NCBI GenBank assembly: GCA_011960625.1
Contig: BLMJ01000052.1
Span: 1-57,461, forward strand
Origin: Lachnospiraceae bacterium
Lineage (GTDB): Bacteria > Bacillota > Clostridia > Lachnospirales > Lachnospiraceae
DNA length: 57,461 nucleotides
Direction of reading: 5' to 3'
In this document: positions 10,603 through 19,133 of the stretch, in pieces
Position numbering within the stretch: position 1 is the stretch's first letter
Layout: every line of letters starts with the position of its first letter
Notes under the pieces: model-generated
Seen by the model: only the letters and a program-made list of their open reading frames with translations
The model's database searches: none
Told to the model about the DNA's origin: nothing
Position numbers and translations under genes: made by a program

Positions 10603-11333
10603 GGGGCTTACAAAGGCTTAGAAAGAGCCGTAAGTCTGGCATGAGCCTGGTAGAAATGGTCGTTACACTATTAATATTTGGCATAATGATGACAATGATG
10701 GTGGGAGTCTTAAGCCCTGCCGCAAAGATATTTATCCGAATACAGAAGCTGCAGTATGCCCAGATTATCCTGGATAATACTATACAGGAGCTTCGTGGAA
10801 TGACAAGAGACGCCACCGGTCATGTGAAGATTTACGAGAAATGCGGTTCAAATGACGGACTTGCGGATCAAACGGGCAGAGACTTCGGGCAGGGCTTGGA
10901 ATTTGTCAATGAGGACGGTTATGTGGTGCTTATTTCCACGGAAGGCTGCCCCAGCACAGGAATATACAGAGGAAGCCAGTTACTCAGTACGGTGAATCTT
11001 GGAGACGTTCCGGCTGGAAGGCTATTTGCCAGATATTATGTGCGGGAAAAGGATGAAAAATATCATTACGAGGATGCCTCCGGTCAGCCCATTGCCAGAG
11101 CCGTAAGCAGTATATTTACAGATGGATATTATATGGGAAATTATCTCGAGATAATCTTTTCCTACCCGCCTTTAGCTGCACCGGATGAAGTTGTCGACTA
11201 TCTAGAGGCAGAAGTGCGGATCTATGGTGATGAACAGAGAAGTGAACTGGTGGTAAAGGAATCGGTGGTCTTGGACTTACGTTACGAGGTAAAACGCCAG
11301 GATGGTATAACGGCTAATAGGATGACGCCTTGA
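10599..11333 (+). CDS. Prepilin-type minor pilin (PilW/GspJ-like)
   Basis: The 244-residue product has a 14-residue basic leader and the cleavage motif G|MSLVEMVVTLLIFG, with Glu at mature position 5 and a hydrophobic helix to about residue 40. The remaining 200 residues form a larger beta-rich head, as in PilW/GspJ minor pilins. The GTG start overlaps the stop of the previous gene by 4 bp, which indicates translational coupling. With its two upstream neighbours it forms a set resembling the GspI-J-K tip complex of type II secretion and type IV pili. The exact subtype is inferred from length and order. Confidence 0.8.
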   Translation: MRGLQRLRKSRKSGMSLVEMVVTLLIFGIMMTMMVGVLSPAAKIFIRIQKLQYAQIILDNTIQELRGMTRDATGHVKIYEKCGSNDGLADQTGRDFGQGLEFVNEDGYVVLISTEGCPSTGIYRGSQLLSTVNLGDVPAGRLFARYYVREKDEKYHYEDASGQPIARAVSSIFTDGYYMGNYLEIIFSYPPLAAPDEVVDYLEAEVRIYGDEQRSELVVKESVVLDLRYEVKRQDGITANRMTP

Positions 11334-11465
11334 CATAAACATGAAGATAAATCCATCTTGCAGCGTAATCTCATATAGGAAATTGAGATGAAGTGAAAGG
11401 TGTGTATTTATAAATGTAACTATTAACTAACAAGACTCAGAAAAAAGAGAAGGAGAATGAAGAAA

Positions 11466-11879
11466 ATGATGAGGAATTTGAAGAAAAACAGGAAAAAAGG
11501 TTTTACCCTTGTGGAACTAATTGTGGTATTGGTCATATTGGCGATATTGGCCGCGCTGTTGATTCCGGCTTTGACGGGGTATATTGATAAGGCGAAGGAG
11601 AAGCAGGTCATTGCAGAGACTAGACAGGCAGTTATGGCGGCACAGACGTTGGTTGATGAGAAGTATGCTAATAAGGACAAAGGTGAGGATATAACTGTGA
11701 GTGCTACAGGTGATGTTAAATATACTGACATTCAAACATTGGGTGAGGTAAAAGGAACGATAAGTGATGTTGACGTTACTGAGGGAGTTGTGACGACTTT
11801 GAAATACGCGAATAAAGGTAAGACTTGTACATATACCTCCGCACCAGCTAGTGGTGATGAACAGTATGAAATCCAATAG
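11466..11879 (+). CDS. pilA: Major type IV pilin (prepilin)
   Basis: This is a 137-residue prepilin if started at 11466. The in-frame ATG at 11457 lies only 1 nt after the AGGAG site, whereas ATG 11466 is 10 nt from it, so the later start is preferred. A Lys/Arg-rich leader ends in G|FTLVELIVVLVILAI with Glu at mature position 5, followed by the standard N-terminal helix ending LIPALTGYIDKAKEK. The head domain is short (about 85 residues). It contains one Cys only, so no disulphide-bonded D-loop is possible. The 123-bp gap before it and the strong ribosome site fit a highly expressed subunit with its own control. It should be processed by PilD and assembled by PilB/PilC. Confidence 0.88.
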   Translation: MMRNLKKNRKKGFTLVELIVVLVILAILAALLIPALTGYIDKAKEKQVIAETRQAVMAAQTLVDEKYANKDKGEDITVSATGDVKYTDIQTLGEVKGTISDVDVTEGVVTTLKYANKGKTCTYTSAPASGDEQYEIQ

Positions 11880-11918
11880 CTAAACCGTTAATAGTTTGGA
11901 ATTAATTTTTTAGTAAAC

Positions 11919-12136
11919 CGGCAGTTCGGGGTGGTCTTTCCCCAAGCGTGATATGAAAGGCCATCCTTAGCGGAGGCGAAAACTACTGCTTACGAAAGCT
12001 TAGGAACGAAGGAGCTCCTGAGTTACCTTGTGTGACGACACATTTACTTTCAGACAAATGACTTATCGCAGTTAATAGTTTGTTCGGCGGAGTGTTGTCC
12101 GGTTGCGCTTGGGGATAGGGACGACCCAAACTGCCG
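11919..12136 (+). ncRNA. Candidate large structured RNA between pilin genes
   Basis: The 307-bp gap between the major pilin and the next gene has no convincing ORF but folds well by hand. The ends pair (11919-11926 CGGCAGTT with 12129-12136 AACTGCCG, with near-continuous GGGT/ACCC pairing inside). A perfect 10-bp helix nests within (11939-11948 TCCCCAAGCG with 12106-12115 CGCTTGGGGA). Inside are a helix 11997-12005/12016-12024 and a 5-bp GACG-loop hairpin at 12029-12042. The 12-nt sequence GTTAATAGTTTG occurs both just 5' of the element (11888-11899) and inside it (12071-12082). An A-rich tract follows. The size and complexity resemble the large clostridial RNA classes such as raiA RNA, but I cannot confirm family membership. 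The strand is inferred from the flanking genes. Confidence 0.6.
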
Positions 12137-12186
12137 TCTCTCTAGCTTAAAAAAATACTTTACAAAAAATAAAAAGGGATCTCACC

Positions 12187-12645
12187 ATGCAAAACCTTAT
12201 AATTACCCCTACAACAGAAAACGCCCCTCGCCCCCGCAAATGGCTTACGCTTACCCTAACCATCCTCATGCTCAGCCTTACAATCATAGTAGCCGCAATC
12301 CCCGGTACACTTTACATCATGCGCCGGGCAGACGCTCAAGTCGCACTAGGCAACGCCAAATCTCTGCGAATGGCATTAGATGCGGCTGCTACAGAGTGCT
12401 ATGGTTCCGGTAAAACTTTCTGTGACACTTCCGTTTTAGGAGGTGTCACAGAAGAAGTTTGGCGGCAGGTAATTACCGACAGCAAAATACCCGGCGATTT
12501 TTGGATACTGCAGATGGATGAAAGCGGTTACGAGGTACAGCGTTTCTATTATCAAGAAGGCGATTTTTCAGTAACCTTCTGCAGGGAGCCGGTTTCCTAT
12601 GAGGTTTTCTATCAACAGAATTTTATCCAGACAAAAGAGCGCTGA
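12187..12645 (+). CDS. Pilin-like membrane protein without prepilin cleavage motif
   Basis: This 152-residue protein has a Pro-rich, weakly basic N-terminus, one hydrophobic helix (residues about 19-46) and then ALGNAKSLRMALDAAA, a segment that looks like the amphipathic N-terminal helix of pilins. No Gly followed by a hydrophobic stretch with Glu at +5 is present, so it may not be a PilD substrate. It contains three Cys. The first 170 bp use C-rich codons unlike the G-rich sense strands around it, which hints at a different history. It sits between the structured RNA and pilD. The function is unknown; a pilus-associated minor component is the simplest reading. Confidence 0.65.
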   Translation: MQNLIITPTTENAPRPRKWLTLTLTILMLSLTIIVAAIPGTLYIMRRADAQVALGNAKSLRMALDAAATECYGSGKTFCDTSVLGGVTEEVWRQVITDSKIPGDFWILQMDESGYEVQRFYYQEGDFSVTFCREPVSYEVFYQQNFIQTKER

Positions 12646-12697
12646 TATACGAGTGATGTCGATTGGACAAGGGGGGAGCGTTGTGCAATCGGGCATA

Positions 12698-12727
12698 TTG
12701 GACTATTATCTGGGTACATGATAAAAT
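12698..12727 (+). promoter_or_regulatory. Possible promoter ahead of pilD
   Basis: TTGGAC (12698-12703) and TAAAAT (12722-12727) are separated by 18 bp, with an extended TG just before the -10 element. They lie 39 bp upstream of pilD in a 120-bp gap. This is a sequence match only; pilD could also be read through from upstream. Confidence 0.35.
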
Positions 12728-12765
12728 ACTTACAATCTATCAGTCAGAAGAGGGGAAGATAAGTA

Positions 12766-13554
12766 ATGATAACAGTTCTAATCGGAATACTATACCTGTT
12801 CCGTTTTATATTCGGGGCATGTATTTTCAGTTTTTTAACAGTTGTAATCTTTCGCCTCCCTAAAGGGGAGGAACTTGTATATGGCCGCAGCCATTGCCCA
12901 GGTTGCGGCAGAGTGTTGGGAGCAGGAGAATTAATTCCCTGCATCAGCTATCTTGTACAGGGCGGAAAATGTCTTGGCTGCGGAATGAAGATATCGGGGC
13001 AGTATTTCCTGGTAGAATGTCTGGGAGGTCTGGCATTTATTACCTGCAGCGCTTGTTTTGGCAGCGGTGAGTCAGGATTTTTGTCATTGAGAGGCTGGGT
13101 TGCATTTAGTTATATGGCAATCCTGACCGTCGTTGCATTTATAGATTGGAATACAAAGATCATATACGATCGTTTTCATATATTCATTGCATTGTTAGGA
13201 ATAGCAGCAATTTGGTTATTCCCGGAGCATACAGTGGGTGAACGACTGATAGGAGCTGTAATCGTAGCAGTTCCAATGCTTATACTTGCATTATTGATTG
13301 ACGGTGCATTTGGCGGCGGCGACATCAAACTGATGGCAGCCAGCGGGTGGCTGCTTGGCTGGCGTGCAATGATACCGGCTATATTTATCGGAATCATTAC
13401 AGGCGGCATCTATTGCTCATGGATGTTGGCAAGAGGGAAAATGACACGGAAAACTCGGTTTGCCTTTGGGCCGTTTCTGGCAATCGGGCTTGCCGTCTCA
13501 TATATTTATGGAGAACAGATACTTACATGGTATCTGTCGGTCTGGCAGATATAA
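12766..13554 (+). CDS. pilD: Prepilin peptidase / N-methyltransferase (type IV leader peptidase)
   Basis: This 262-residue polytopic membrane protein belongs to the aspartyl peptidase A24 family, which cleaves class III prepilin leaders and usually N-methylates the new N-terminus. The N-terminal cytoplasmic domain has the paired CPGC and CLGC zinc-type motifs (residues about 44-73). The two catalytic Asp are in FIDWNTK (about residue 127) and in the GGGDIKLM motif (about residue 186). Several hydrophobic helices alternate through the C-terminal two thirds. The length is normal and all key residues are present. It is preceded by an AGAGGGGAAG ribosome site. Its substrates are presumably the three prepilins encoded at 10.1-11.9 kb. 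Confidence 0.93.
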   Translation: MITVLIGILYLFRFIFGACIFSFLTVVIFRLPKGEELVYGRSHCPGCGRVLGAGELIPCISYLVQGGKCLGCGMKISGQYFLVECLGGLAFITCSACFGSGESGFLSLRGWVAFSYMAILTVVAFIDWNTKIIYDRFHIFIALLGIAAIWLFPEHTVGERLIGAVIVAVPMLILALLIDGAFGGGDIKLMAASGWLLGWRAMIPAIFIGIITGGIYCSWMLARGKMTRKTRFAFGPFLAIGLAVSYIYGEQILTWYLSVWQI

Positions 13555-13592
13555 TGTAGGAATGGGTTTGTTAGAGAGAAAGGGGAGGTTTC

Positions 13593-14789
13593 ATGCCGCA
13601 ATTTCGTTATCTTGCGAAGAATATGAATGGAAAGAACCTGCGGGGGACAATGGATGCCGCAGGCGAAGGCGCGCTGCAGCAACAGTTAAAAGAGCAGGGA
13701 TTATTTCTGGTGGAGGCAAAGGATGTAACGGCATCAAAGAGCGTCCGAAAGTTTTCATCCAAGCTGCTTTCTGAGTTTTGTAAAGAGTTATCGACGCTCC
13801 TTGCGTCTGGAATCAGTATTGTCCGAGCCTTGGAGATTATTGCCGAAGAGGAAGGCTTGCCTGCATATGCCAGAGGGGTGTATCTGTCTGTCCTTGCTGA
13901 TCTTAGAAAAGGCACCAGCCTGGCGGAGGCAATGGAGACGAAAAAGTGTTTTCCAGAGCTGATGCTGGGGATGATTCGATCTGGCGAGGGGAGCGGCAAT
14001 ATCGACGCTGTGATGGAACGACTATCTTTGCACTATGAGCGGGAAAATCGCCTGAAAAATCAGGTAAGGTCAGCAATGACTTATCCAGTCGTACTACTAG
14101 TGATGTGCGTGGCAGTGGTTATTCTGATCGTAACCTTTATTTTGCCCCAGTTTGACGAATTATTTTCACAGATGGAAAGCCTTCCTGCTGTGACAGAGTG
14201 GCTGATGGCAGCGTCGGATTTTCTTATACATCAGTGGTATATTGCACTGTTTGTCATATTTGTATTGGCAGTGGCAGTAAGGATTATTTTGAAAATACAT
14301 AAAATCCGCAGAGTCATCGACTATATGAAGGTTCATATGCCTGTGATTGGCAGATTAAATAGGATTATTTATACAGCGCGGTTTGCTCGAACTTTAAGCA
14401 GCCTGTATTCCAGCGGTATGCCGATTGTGGCGGCATTGCAGACCGCAAGTAAGACCATAGGAAACATATATGTGGAGGAACAGTTCGAGAATGTGGTGGT
14501 TACGGTGCGAAGCGGCGTTCCACTGTCTCAAACGCTTCGGGAGGTGGATGGTCTTGTGCGTAAACTGGCCAGTACCATACTGATTGGTGAGGAAAGCGGC
14601 CGTTTGGATTCCATGCTGGACTCTATTGCCATGACCATGGAGGAGGAAGCAGAGGCGGCCACGAAGCGTATGATGACTTTACTTGAGCCAGTGCTCATCT
14701 GCCTTATGGCCATAGTTGTAGGATTTATCATCATAGCAGTAATGCTTCCAATTTATGAGTCATATGGGGCAATCGAAGGAGCTGCATAG
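13593..14789 (+). CDS. pilC: Type IV pilus inner-membrane platform protein PilC
   Basis: The 398-residue protein has the duplicated T2SF architecture: a cytoplasmic domain (about 60-160), membrane helices at about 165-190 and 205-230, a second T2SF domain (about 260-365) and a final helix near 370-392. Typical sequences are FCKELSTLLASGISIVRALE and the related second copy FARTLSSLYSSGMPIVAALQ. PilC/GspF links the assembly ATPase to pilin polymerisation. A GGGGAGG ribosome site lies just upstream of the ATG. It is followed after 35 bp by the PilM-PilN gene, consistent with one operon for the assembly machine. Confidence 0.93.
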   Translation: MPQFRYLAKNMNGKNLRGTMDAAGEGALQQQLKEQGLFLVEAKDVTASKSVRKFSSKLLSEFCKELSTLLASGISIVRALEIIAEEEGLPAYARGVYLSVLADLRKGTSLAEAMETKKCFPELMLGMIRSGEGSGNIDAVMERLSLHYERENRLKNQVRSAMTYPVVLLVMCVAVVILIVTFILPQFDELFSQMESLPAVTEWLMAASDFLIHQWYIALFVIFVLAVAVRIILKIHKIRRVIDYMKVHMPVIGRLNRIIYTARFARTLSSLYSSGMPIVAALQTASKTIGNIYVEEQFENVVVTVRSGVPLSQTLREVDGLVRKLASTILIGEESGRLDSMLDSIAMTMEEEAEAATKRMMTLLEPVLICLMAIVVGFIIIAVMLPIYESYGAIEGAA

Positions 14790-14824
14790 TACGAAATGCA
14801 TTTTAGGAAAGAAGAGGAGAAAAA

Positions 14825-16261
14825 ATGAGTCAGACTGTCATAGTATTTCAGGAAGATTGTATATTGACGGCGGCAGGCAGGGAAGGGAAATATCCGGCAA
14901 TCACAGAAGTAGAGCGATTCGATCTGCAGGGGCAGGGAGACTCGTTTGACAGGTGGCGCCAGGCTTTGGAGAGGCTGGCGGCAAAGCAGAAGCCTGATCA
15001 GGTGCGGCTTGTGCTGCCTGCAGGATTAAGCGTGACCCGAGTACTGCAGCTTCCCGACAGCAGGGGAAAACAGTTGTCGGAAATGGCGGAACGGGAGGTA
15101 CGGGAGAATTTCCGTAATGAGATTACGGACTACTGTGTTGTCCGCCGAGAGAAGAAAATCGGTGTGGATATCTGCGCAGGCGGTGCGGAGCAGGGGAATC
15201 TCAATGGCTTCCTGCGCATTTGCAGAGAAACAGGGCTCCGTGTTAATGGTATCACAGTCCCTCTTGAAGGGTATTTAAAGCTCATGCAATATCTGGAACA
15301 TTTTCAGGAGCGGACAGCCATATACCTTTTCTTTGAGGCAGGGAGTATGACCAGCATTCTTTGCCAGAAAGGGCAGTATCTTTATTCCAGCCGGACACGT
15401 CTGTTCAGTGAGCCGGGAACGCTGGATTTTGGTACAGAGATTGTAAGGAGTATTTCTGGTATTATCCAGTTTTATGCAGGGCGCAGTCAGGAGGATCCGA
15501 TTACAGAGGTATGTTATGGGGGATGTCCGGACGAGGATTTTGAGGTAAGTGTGGAAGGAATCCAAAATCTGAATCTTAATGTGTGGCCTATGGTTATTGA
15601 TCGGAAGATTTCTGTGCCGGGGAAGGCTCAGGTTACAGACTGGATTTCCTGTGTCGGAGCATTGATACGTAGTTCGAGAAAGGAGAAGCAGATTGACCTT
15701 AGCAGCGCCAGCCAAAAGTCCGAGGAGAAGGGAGAACAGACAAAGCTTATTGGCAGACATTTGGTGATGCCAGGCGTCATTTTTCTCGTCTGCGTATTGC
15801 TGTCCGGAGGAATTGGGGCGGCAAATCAGATTATCAAGGGCAAGAATCTGTCGAAGCAGGAATGGATTGAAAACATTCGGCGGAAAGGGACCTATCAGAA
15901 GGCCCAACAGCTTAGGGAAGAACTTGGGATGGTGGAAAATGGAATTGCTTCTGTGCATCTGTTAGAACAAAATCTGTCTTCCTATCCTGAGTTTTCGGGC
16001 GGCGTGCTGAGCAGTATTAAGGGTGTTGGAGGAAGCCAGATTGGGCTGTTGGTTACGGATTATGATGTGGAGACAGGGACTCTGACCTTTGACGCCAATA
16101 GTACGGCGGTGATCGATGTTTCAGGATATATTTTGCGGCTGCAGGAAACGGGGCGGTTTCATACGGTAGATTATACAGGCTATATATTTGAAGATGGTTG
16201 GTATACGCTGTCGCTGTCATGCACAATGGAAGGTAAGGTTTACGGGGGAGGTGCGCAATGA
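14825..16261 (+). CDS. PilM-PilN fusion protein of the pilus alignment complex
   Basis: At 478 residues this protein has two parts. Residues 1 to about 270 look like the actin-like PilM/GspL cytoplasmic domain, including LVLPAGLSVTRVLQLP and DFGTEIVRSISGIIQFY. A single membrane helix follows at about 312-337 (MPGVIFLVCVLLSGG), then a PilN-like periplasmic-side segment with a coiled coil and a ferredoxin-like fold ending in a Gly tail. In Gram-negatives these are separate PilM and PilN proteins; here one chain covers both, as in GspL. The start has a GAGGAG site. The stop overlaps the PilO start by 4 bp. Assignment is by layout and context, since PilM sequence conservation here is low. Confidence 0.75.
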   Translation: MSQTVIVFQEDCILTAAGREGKYPAITEVERFDLQGQGDSFDRWRQALERLAAKQKPDQVRLVLPAGLSVTRVLQLPDSRGKQLSEMAEREVRENFRNEITDYCVVRREKKIGVDICAGGAEQGNLNGFLRICRETGLRVNGITVPLEGYLKLMQYLEHFQERTAIYLFFEAGSMTSILCQKGQYLYSSRTRLFSEPGTLDFGTEIVRSISGIIQFYAGRSQEDPITEVCYGGCPDEDFEVSVEGIQNLNLNVWPMVIDRKISVPGKAQVTDWISCVGALIRSSRKEKQIDLSSASQKSEEKGEQTKLIGRHLVMPGVIFLVCVLLSGGIGAANQIIKGKNLSKQEWIENIRRKGTYQKAQQLREELGMVENGIASVHLLEQNLSSYPEFSGGVLSSIKGVGGSQIGLLVTDYDVETGTLTFDANSTAVIDVSGYILRLQETGRFHTVDYTGYIFEDGWYTLSLSCTMEGKVYGGGAQ

Positions 16262-16971
16262 GGCTGACGGATAAAGACATACTTTTGCTGAAATTGGCGG
16301 TAAGCGTCTTGATTGTATTTCTTATGGTTCGGTTTTTGATTATGCCGGGAATTGAGGCGTATCAGGAAAATAAGCTAGAGGGTCAGGAATTGGATGCGTC
16401 AATTGAGGAAATGCAGACAGCTATTGACGAGATTCCTGGGTTGGAGCAGGAGATTGAGGTAAGAAAAGGAGAGCTTACGAATATTTCTGCAAAATATTAT
16501 GAACGGATGGAGAATCGGCAGGTGGACGAGCTGCTGACAGGGCTTGCTTTGAAGTCGGGGTTGTTCCCTGTGTCGCTGTCGATTGGAGAGGCGCAGGCGG
16601 AGATCCCCAATGCTTATATATATGGAAGAAATTCAAAAGAGACCGTCGATGATGCTGCAGAGAATACAAGCGCTGCAGAAGCAAAGAAGGAGACGGGGGA
16701 AGCAGATAATCCAGAGGATGAAGAAGGGACAAGCCAGGCAGGCTTGTCGGCAGGCGGATATATTCAAACGGTCAACTGCACAATGGTGCTGCAGGGGAGT
16801 TCGGATCAGGTGTACCAGTTTATGGATGATATTGCGCATAATTATCCGGCAATCCAGATACGAACTATGCATGTGAACGAGCGGACGTATCTGGACACAG
16901 AATGGAATCTAGTGGAGCAGCCAGAGGTAAGTTTTGAGCTGTCTGTCTATATGTATGATAGTATATCATGA
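16258..16971 (+). CDS. pilO: PilO-like pilus alignment protein
   Basis: The 237-residue protein has a short cytoplasmic N-terminus, one membrane helix (about residues 10-33), a coiled-coil stretch rich in Glu and Lys (about 35-80), an acidic Ala/Glu linker (about 125-165) and a C-terminal alpha/beta domain. This is the PilO/GspM plan. It overlaps the PilM-PilN gene by 4 bp (ATGA), which supports stoichiometric production with its expected partner. The Ala/Glu/Asp-rich central linker is longer than in many PilO proteins. Identification relies mostly on architecture and gene order. Confidence 0.7.
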   Translation: MRLTDKDILLLKLAVSVLIVFLMVRFLIMPGIEAYQENKLEGQELDASIEEMQTAIDEIPGLEQEIEVRKGELTNISAKYYERMENRQVDELLTGLALKSGLFPVSLSIGEAQAEIPNAYIYGRNSKETVDDAAENTSAAEAKKETGEADNPEDEEGTSQAGLSAGGYIQTVNCTMVLQGSSDQVYQFMDDIAHNYPAIQIRTMHVNERTYLDTEWNLVEQPEVSFELSVYMYDSIS

Positions 16972-16992
16972 AAAAGAAAGGGGCGTAGGGTC

Positions 16993-18669
16993 TTGAGGAC
17001 GAATCTGAGAATTGGGGAGATATTAGAAGAAAGAGGCTATGTAGATGCCAGGCAGATGCAGGAAGCGCTGGCCTATCAGAAAGAGCACAGGGATAAGCGG
17101 GTCGGGCAGATTTTGATAGAGCTGAATTTTGTGACAGAGCAGCAGGTATTGGAGGCTCTTGCCAGCAGGCTTGAATTGGAAATTGTAGATGTTGCGTCCC
17201 AACAGGTGGATTTAGAAGCTGTTGCCATGGTCAACAAAGAGCTGGCGGAGAAGAACCTGTTCCTTCCCCTGAGCGTGACAAACCGGACAATGGTTTTGGT
17301 GACAAATGACCCGCTGAATTATTTTGCGCTGGAGGAGGTGCGCCAGCAGACAGGCTGTTATCTCCAGATTCTTTTAAGTGAGGAGAAGCCTCTTCGTCAG
17401 GCAATTTCCTATTATTTTGCAGAGGTTGGGGCAAAACAGGCGGCTACCGAGGCGAACGCCGGTTTTGGAGCGGATGATTTTGGCGACCTTGACCTTACGG
17501 AATTGGACAATGTGGAGGAAGAGGCGCCGATTATCCATCTGCTGAACAGCCTTGTGGAGCGGGCAATTAAGAGTAATGCCAGCGATATCCACATTGAGCC
17601 CTTTGAACGTGAGACGAAGGTAAGAATGAGGATTGACGGCGTGATTCTGGAGTATGTGGCAATACAGAGAAATGTTCACCAGCCGTTGATAGCTCGAATT
17701 AAAATTATGGCAAATCTGGATATTGCAGAGAAGAGAATCCCCCAGGACGGCCATTTCCGCGTAAGGACAGAGAGTGGGTATGTCAATATCCGTGTATCCT
17801 TAATGCCTACCGTGTTCGGGGAAAAGGCGGTGCTGCGTCTGCTCACTGCTTCAGGGCAGTTGGATTATCCAGACCAGTTTGGCATGGATGAGGAGAGCTA
17901 TAGAAGGTTTCTGCCAATGCTGAACAGCAGCAATGGAATTATTTATATCACAGGTCCAACAGGAAGCGGAAAGTCTACCACACTTTACATGGTGCTGGAG
18001 TATCTGTCAGGACGGATGCTGAATATTGCCACAGTCGAAGACCCTGTGGAAAAAAATGTTCCTGGCATCAACCAGACACAGGTGAATCCGGTGGCTGGGC
18101 TTACCTTCGAGATGGGGCTGCGCGCATTGCTGCGTCAGGATCCGGATGTAATTATGGTTGGAGAGACCCGAGATGGCGAGACGGCGGGAATTTCGGTGCG
18201 TGCGGCGATTACCGGACATGTGGTATTAAGTACGCTGCATACGAACAGCGCGGCTTCTAGTATTGTTCGTCTGGAAGATATGGGTGTGGAGACATATCTT
18301 GTTGCAAATTCACTGGTAGGTGTTGTGGCTCAGAGGCTAATGCGTAAGGTATGTCCCCATTGTGCCCAGGAGATGGAGACAACACCAGAAGAGAGAGCGT
18401 TTCTTGGGGAAAATATTGAGACGGTATTAAGAGGCCGGGGATGTGCGCATTGTAACAATACAGGCTACAGAGGCCGTATTGCTGTGCATGAGATTTTTAC
18501 TGTAGATTCAGCGCTGCGGCGTATGATTACCAGCCATGCGACCATGGAGGAAATCGAGAACTATGCCAGAGAGCGGCAGCAGATGCGAACCTTGAAAGAG
18601 AATGGAGTACAGCTGGTGGCTGACGGGGTGACTACGATTGAGGAATTAATGAAGATCGCTTATGAGTAA
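16993..18669 (+). CDS. pilB: Pilus assembly ATPase PilB (GspE family)
   Basis: This 558-residue hexameric ATPase powers pilin polymerisation. An MshEN-type N-terminal domain (about 1-150) is followed by the linker domain and the core ATPase. Walker A is GPTGSGKSTT (about residue 322), Walker B and the His/Asp-box region contain DVIMVGETRDGETA (about 383), and there are two zinc-binding pairs CPHC (about 453) and CAHC (about 483). The TTG start at 16993 is accepted because no better start lies upstream in frame and an AGGGG site precedes it. No second PilT-type retraction ATPase occurs in the window, so retraction, if any, must be encoded elsewhere. Confidence 0.94.
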   Translation: MRTNLRIGEILEERGYVDARQMQEALAYQKEHRDKRVGQILIELNFVTEQQVLEALASRLELEIVDVASQQVDLEAVAMVNKELAEKNLFLPLSVTNRTMVLVTNDPLNYFALEEVRQQTGCYLQILLSEEKPLRQAISYYFAEVGAKQAATEANAGFGADDFGDLDLTELDNVEEEAPIIHLLNSLVERAIKSNASDIHIEPFERETKVRMRIDGVILEYVAIQRNVHQPLIARIKIMANLDIAEKRIPQDGHFRVRTESGYVNIRVSLMPTVFGEKAVLRLLTASGQLDYPDQFGMDEESYRRFLPMLNSSNGIIYITGPTGSGKSTTLYMVLEYLSGRMLNIATVEDPVEKNVPGINQTQVNPVAGLTFEMGLRALLRQDPDVIMVGETRDGETAGISVRAAITGHVVLSTLHTNSAASSIVRLEDMGVETYLVANSLVGVVAQRLMRKVCPHCAQEMETTPEERAFLGENIETVLRGRGCAHCNNTGYRGRIAVHEIFTVDSALRRMITSHATMEEIENYARERQQMRTLKENGVQLVADGVTTIEELMKIAYE

Positions 18670-18703
18670 CAGAAATTTCTTATAGATATGTGCATATCTG
18701 CTA

Positions 18704-18732
18704 TTGTATATTTCGACTTTTTGTATTATGAT
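18704..18732 (+). promoter_or_regulatory. Promoter for ferredoxin gene
   Basis: TTGTAT (18704-18709), a 17-bp spacer and TATGAT (18727-18732) lie 57 bp upstream of the ferredoxin start, followed by an AAAAGGAGGG ribosome site. The arrangement fits a strong monocistronic transcript ending at the hairpin near 19020-19050. Confidence 0.5.
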
Positions 18733-18788
18733 AATAGCAGGCTGGAATTGTGTTCAGGTCTATATACTAAAAAAGGAGGGTACATACT

Positions 18789-18959
18789 ATGGCACACGTA
18801 ATTAGTGATGAATGTGTAAGCTGTGGAGCATGCGAGGCTGAATGTCCAGTAAGCGCAATCTCTCAGGGTGCAGATCATTATCAGATCGATGCTGACGCTT
18901 GTGTTGATTGCGGCGCATGTGCAGCTCAGTGTCCTACAGGAGCTATCTCCCAGGGTTAG
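18789..18959 (+). CDS. 2[4Fe-4S] clostridial-type ferredoxin
   Basis: This 56-residue protein has two CxxCxxCxxxCP motifs: CVSCGACEAECP (residues 9-20) and CVDCGACAAQCP (residues 38-49). These provide the eight Cys ligands for two [4Fe-4S] clusters, the small acidic electron carrier of anaerobic Firmicutes. The start follows a near-perfect AAAGGAGGG site. The gene stands alone with its own promoter and terminator between the pilus locus and the replication genes. It probably serves general low-potential electron transfer (hydrogenase, pyruvate:ferredoxin oxidoreductase and similar enzymes) rather than its neighbours. Confidence 0.96.
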   Translation: MAHVISDECVSCGACEAECPVSAISQGADHYQIDADACVDCGACAAQCPTGAISQG

Positions 18960-19016
18960 GAATTGTGAAGGAGCCACCCTAGGCGGTTCCGTATACATTG
19001 ACAATGAAAAGATACG

Positions 19017-19050
19017 AAAAAAGCGCTGCAGCAGATGTAGTGCTTTTTTT
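19017..19050. terminator. Bidirectional intrinsic terminator after ferredoxin
   Basis: An 8-bp stem (19023-19030 with 19036-19043, two G-U pairs) is flanked by a run of A on the left and seven T on the right, so it can end transcripts from either side. Confidence 0.8.
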
Positions 19051-19133
19051 GTTTACCTGACACCGTTTTACTTGTTTTGCATTTATGACGTGGTATGATA
19101 AATGGGACAAGTTATGATAAGGGGGTATAGACC

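Noticed and set aside
12100-12136. GGGGATAGGGACGACCC compared with the core of the cyclic-di-GMP-I riboswitch
   Set aside because: The conserved GCAMAGGGCAAACC and GGGACGCAAAGCC core segments are absent and the element is followed by no attenuator, so that identification was dropped.
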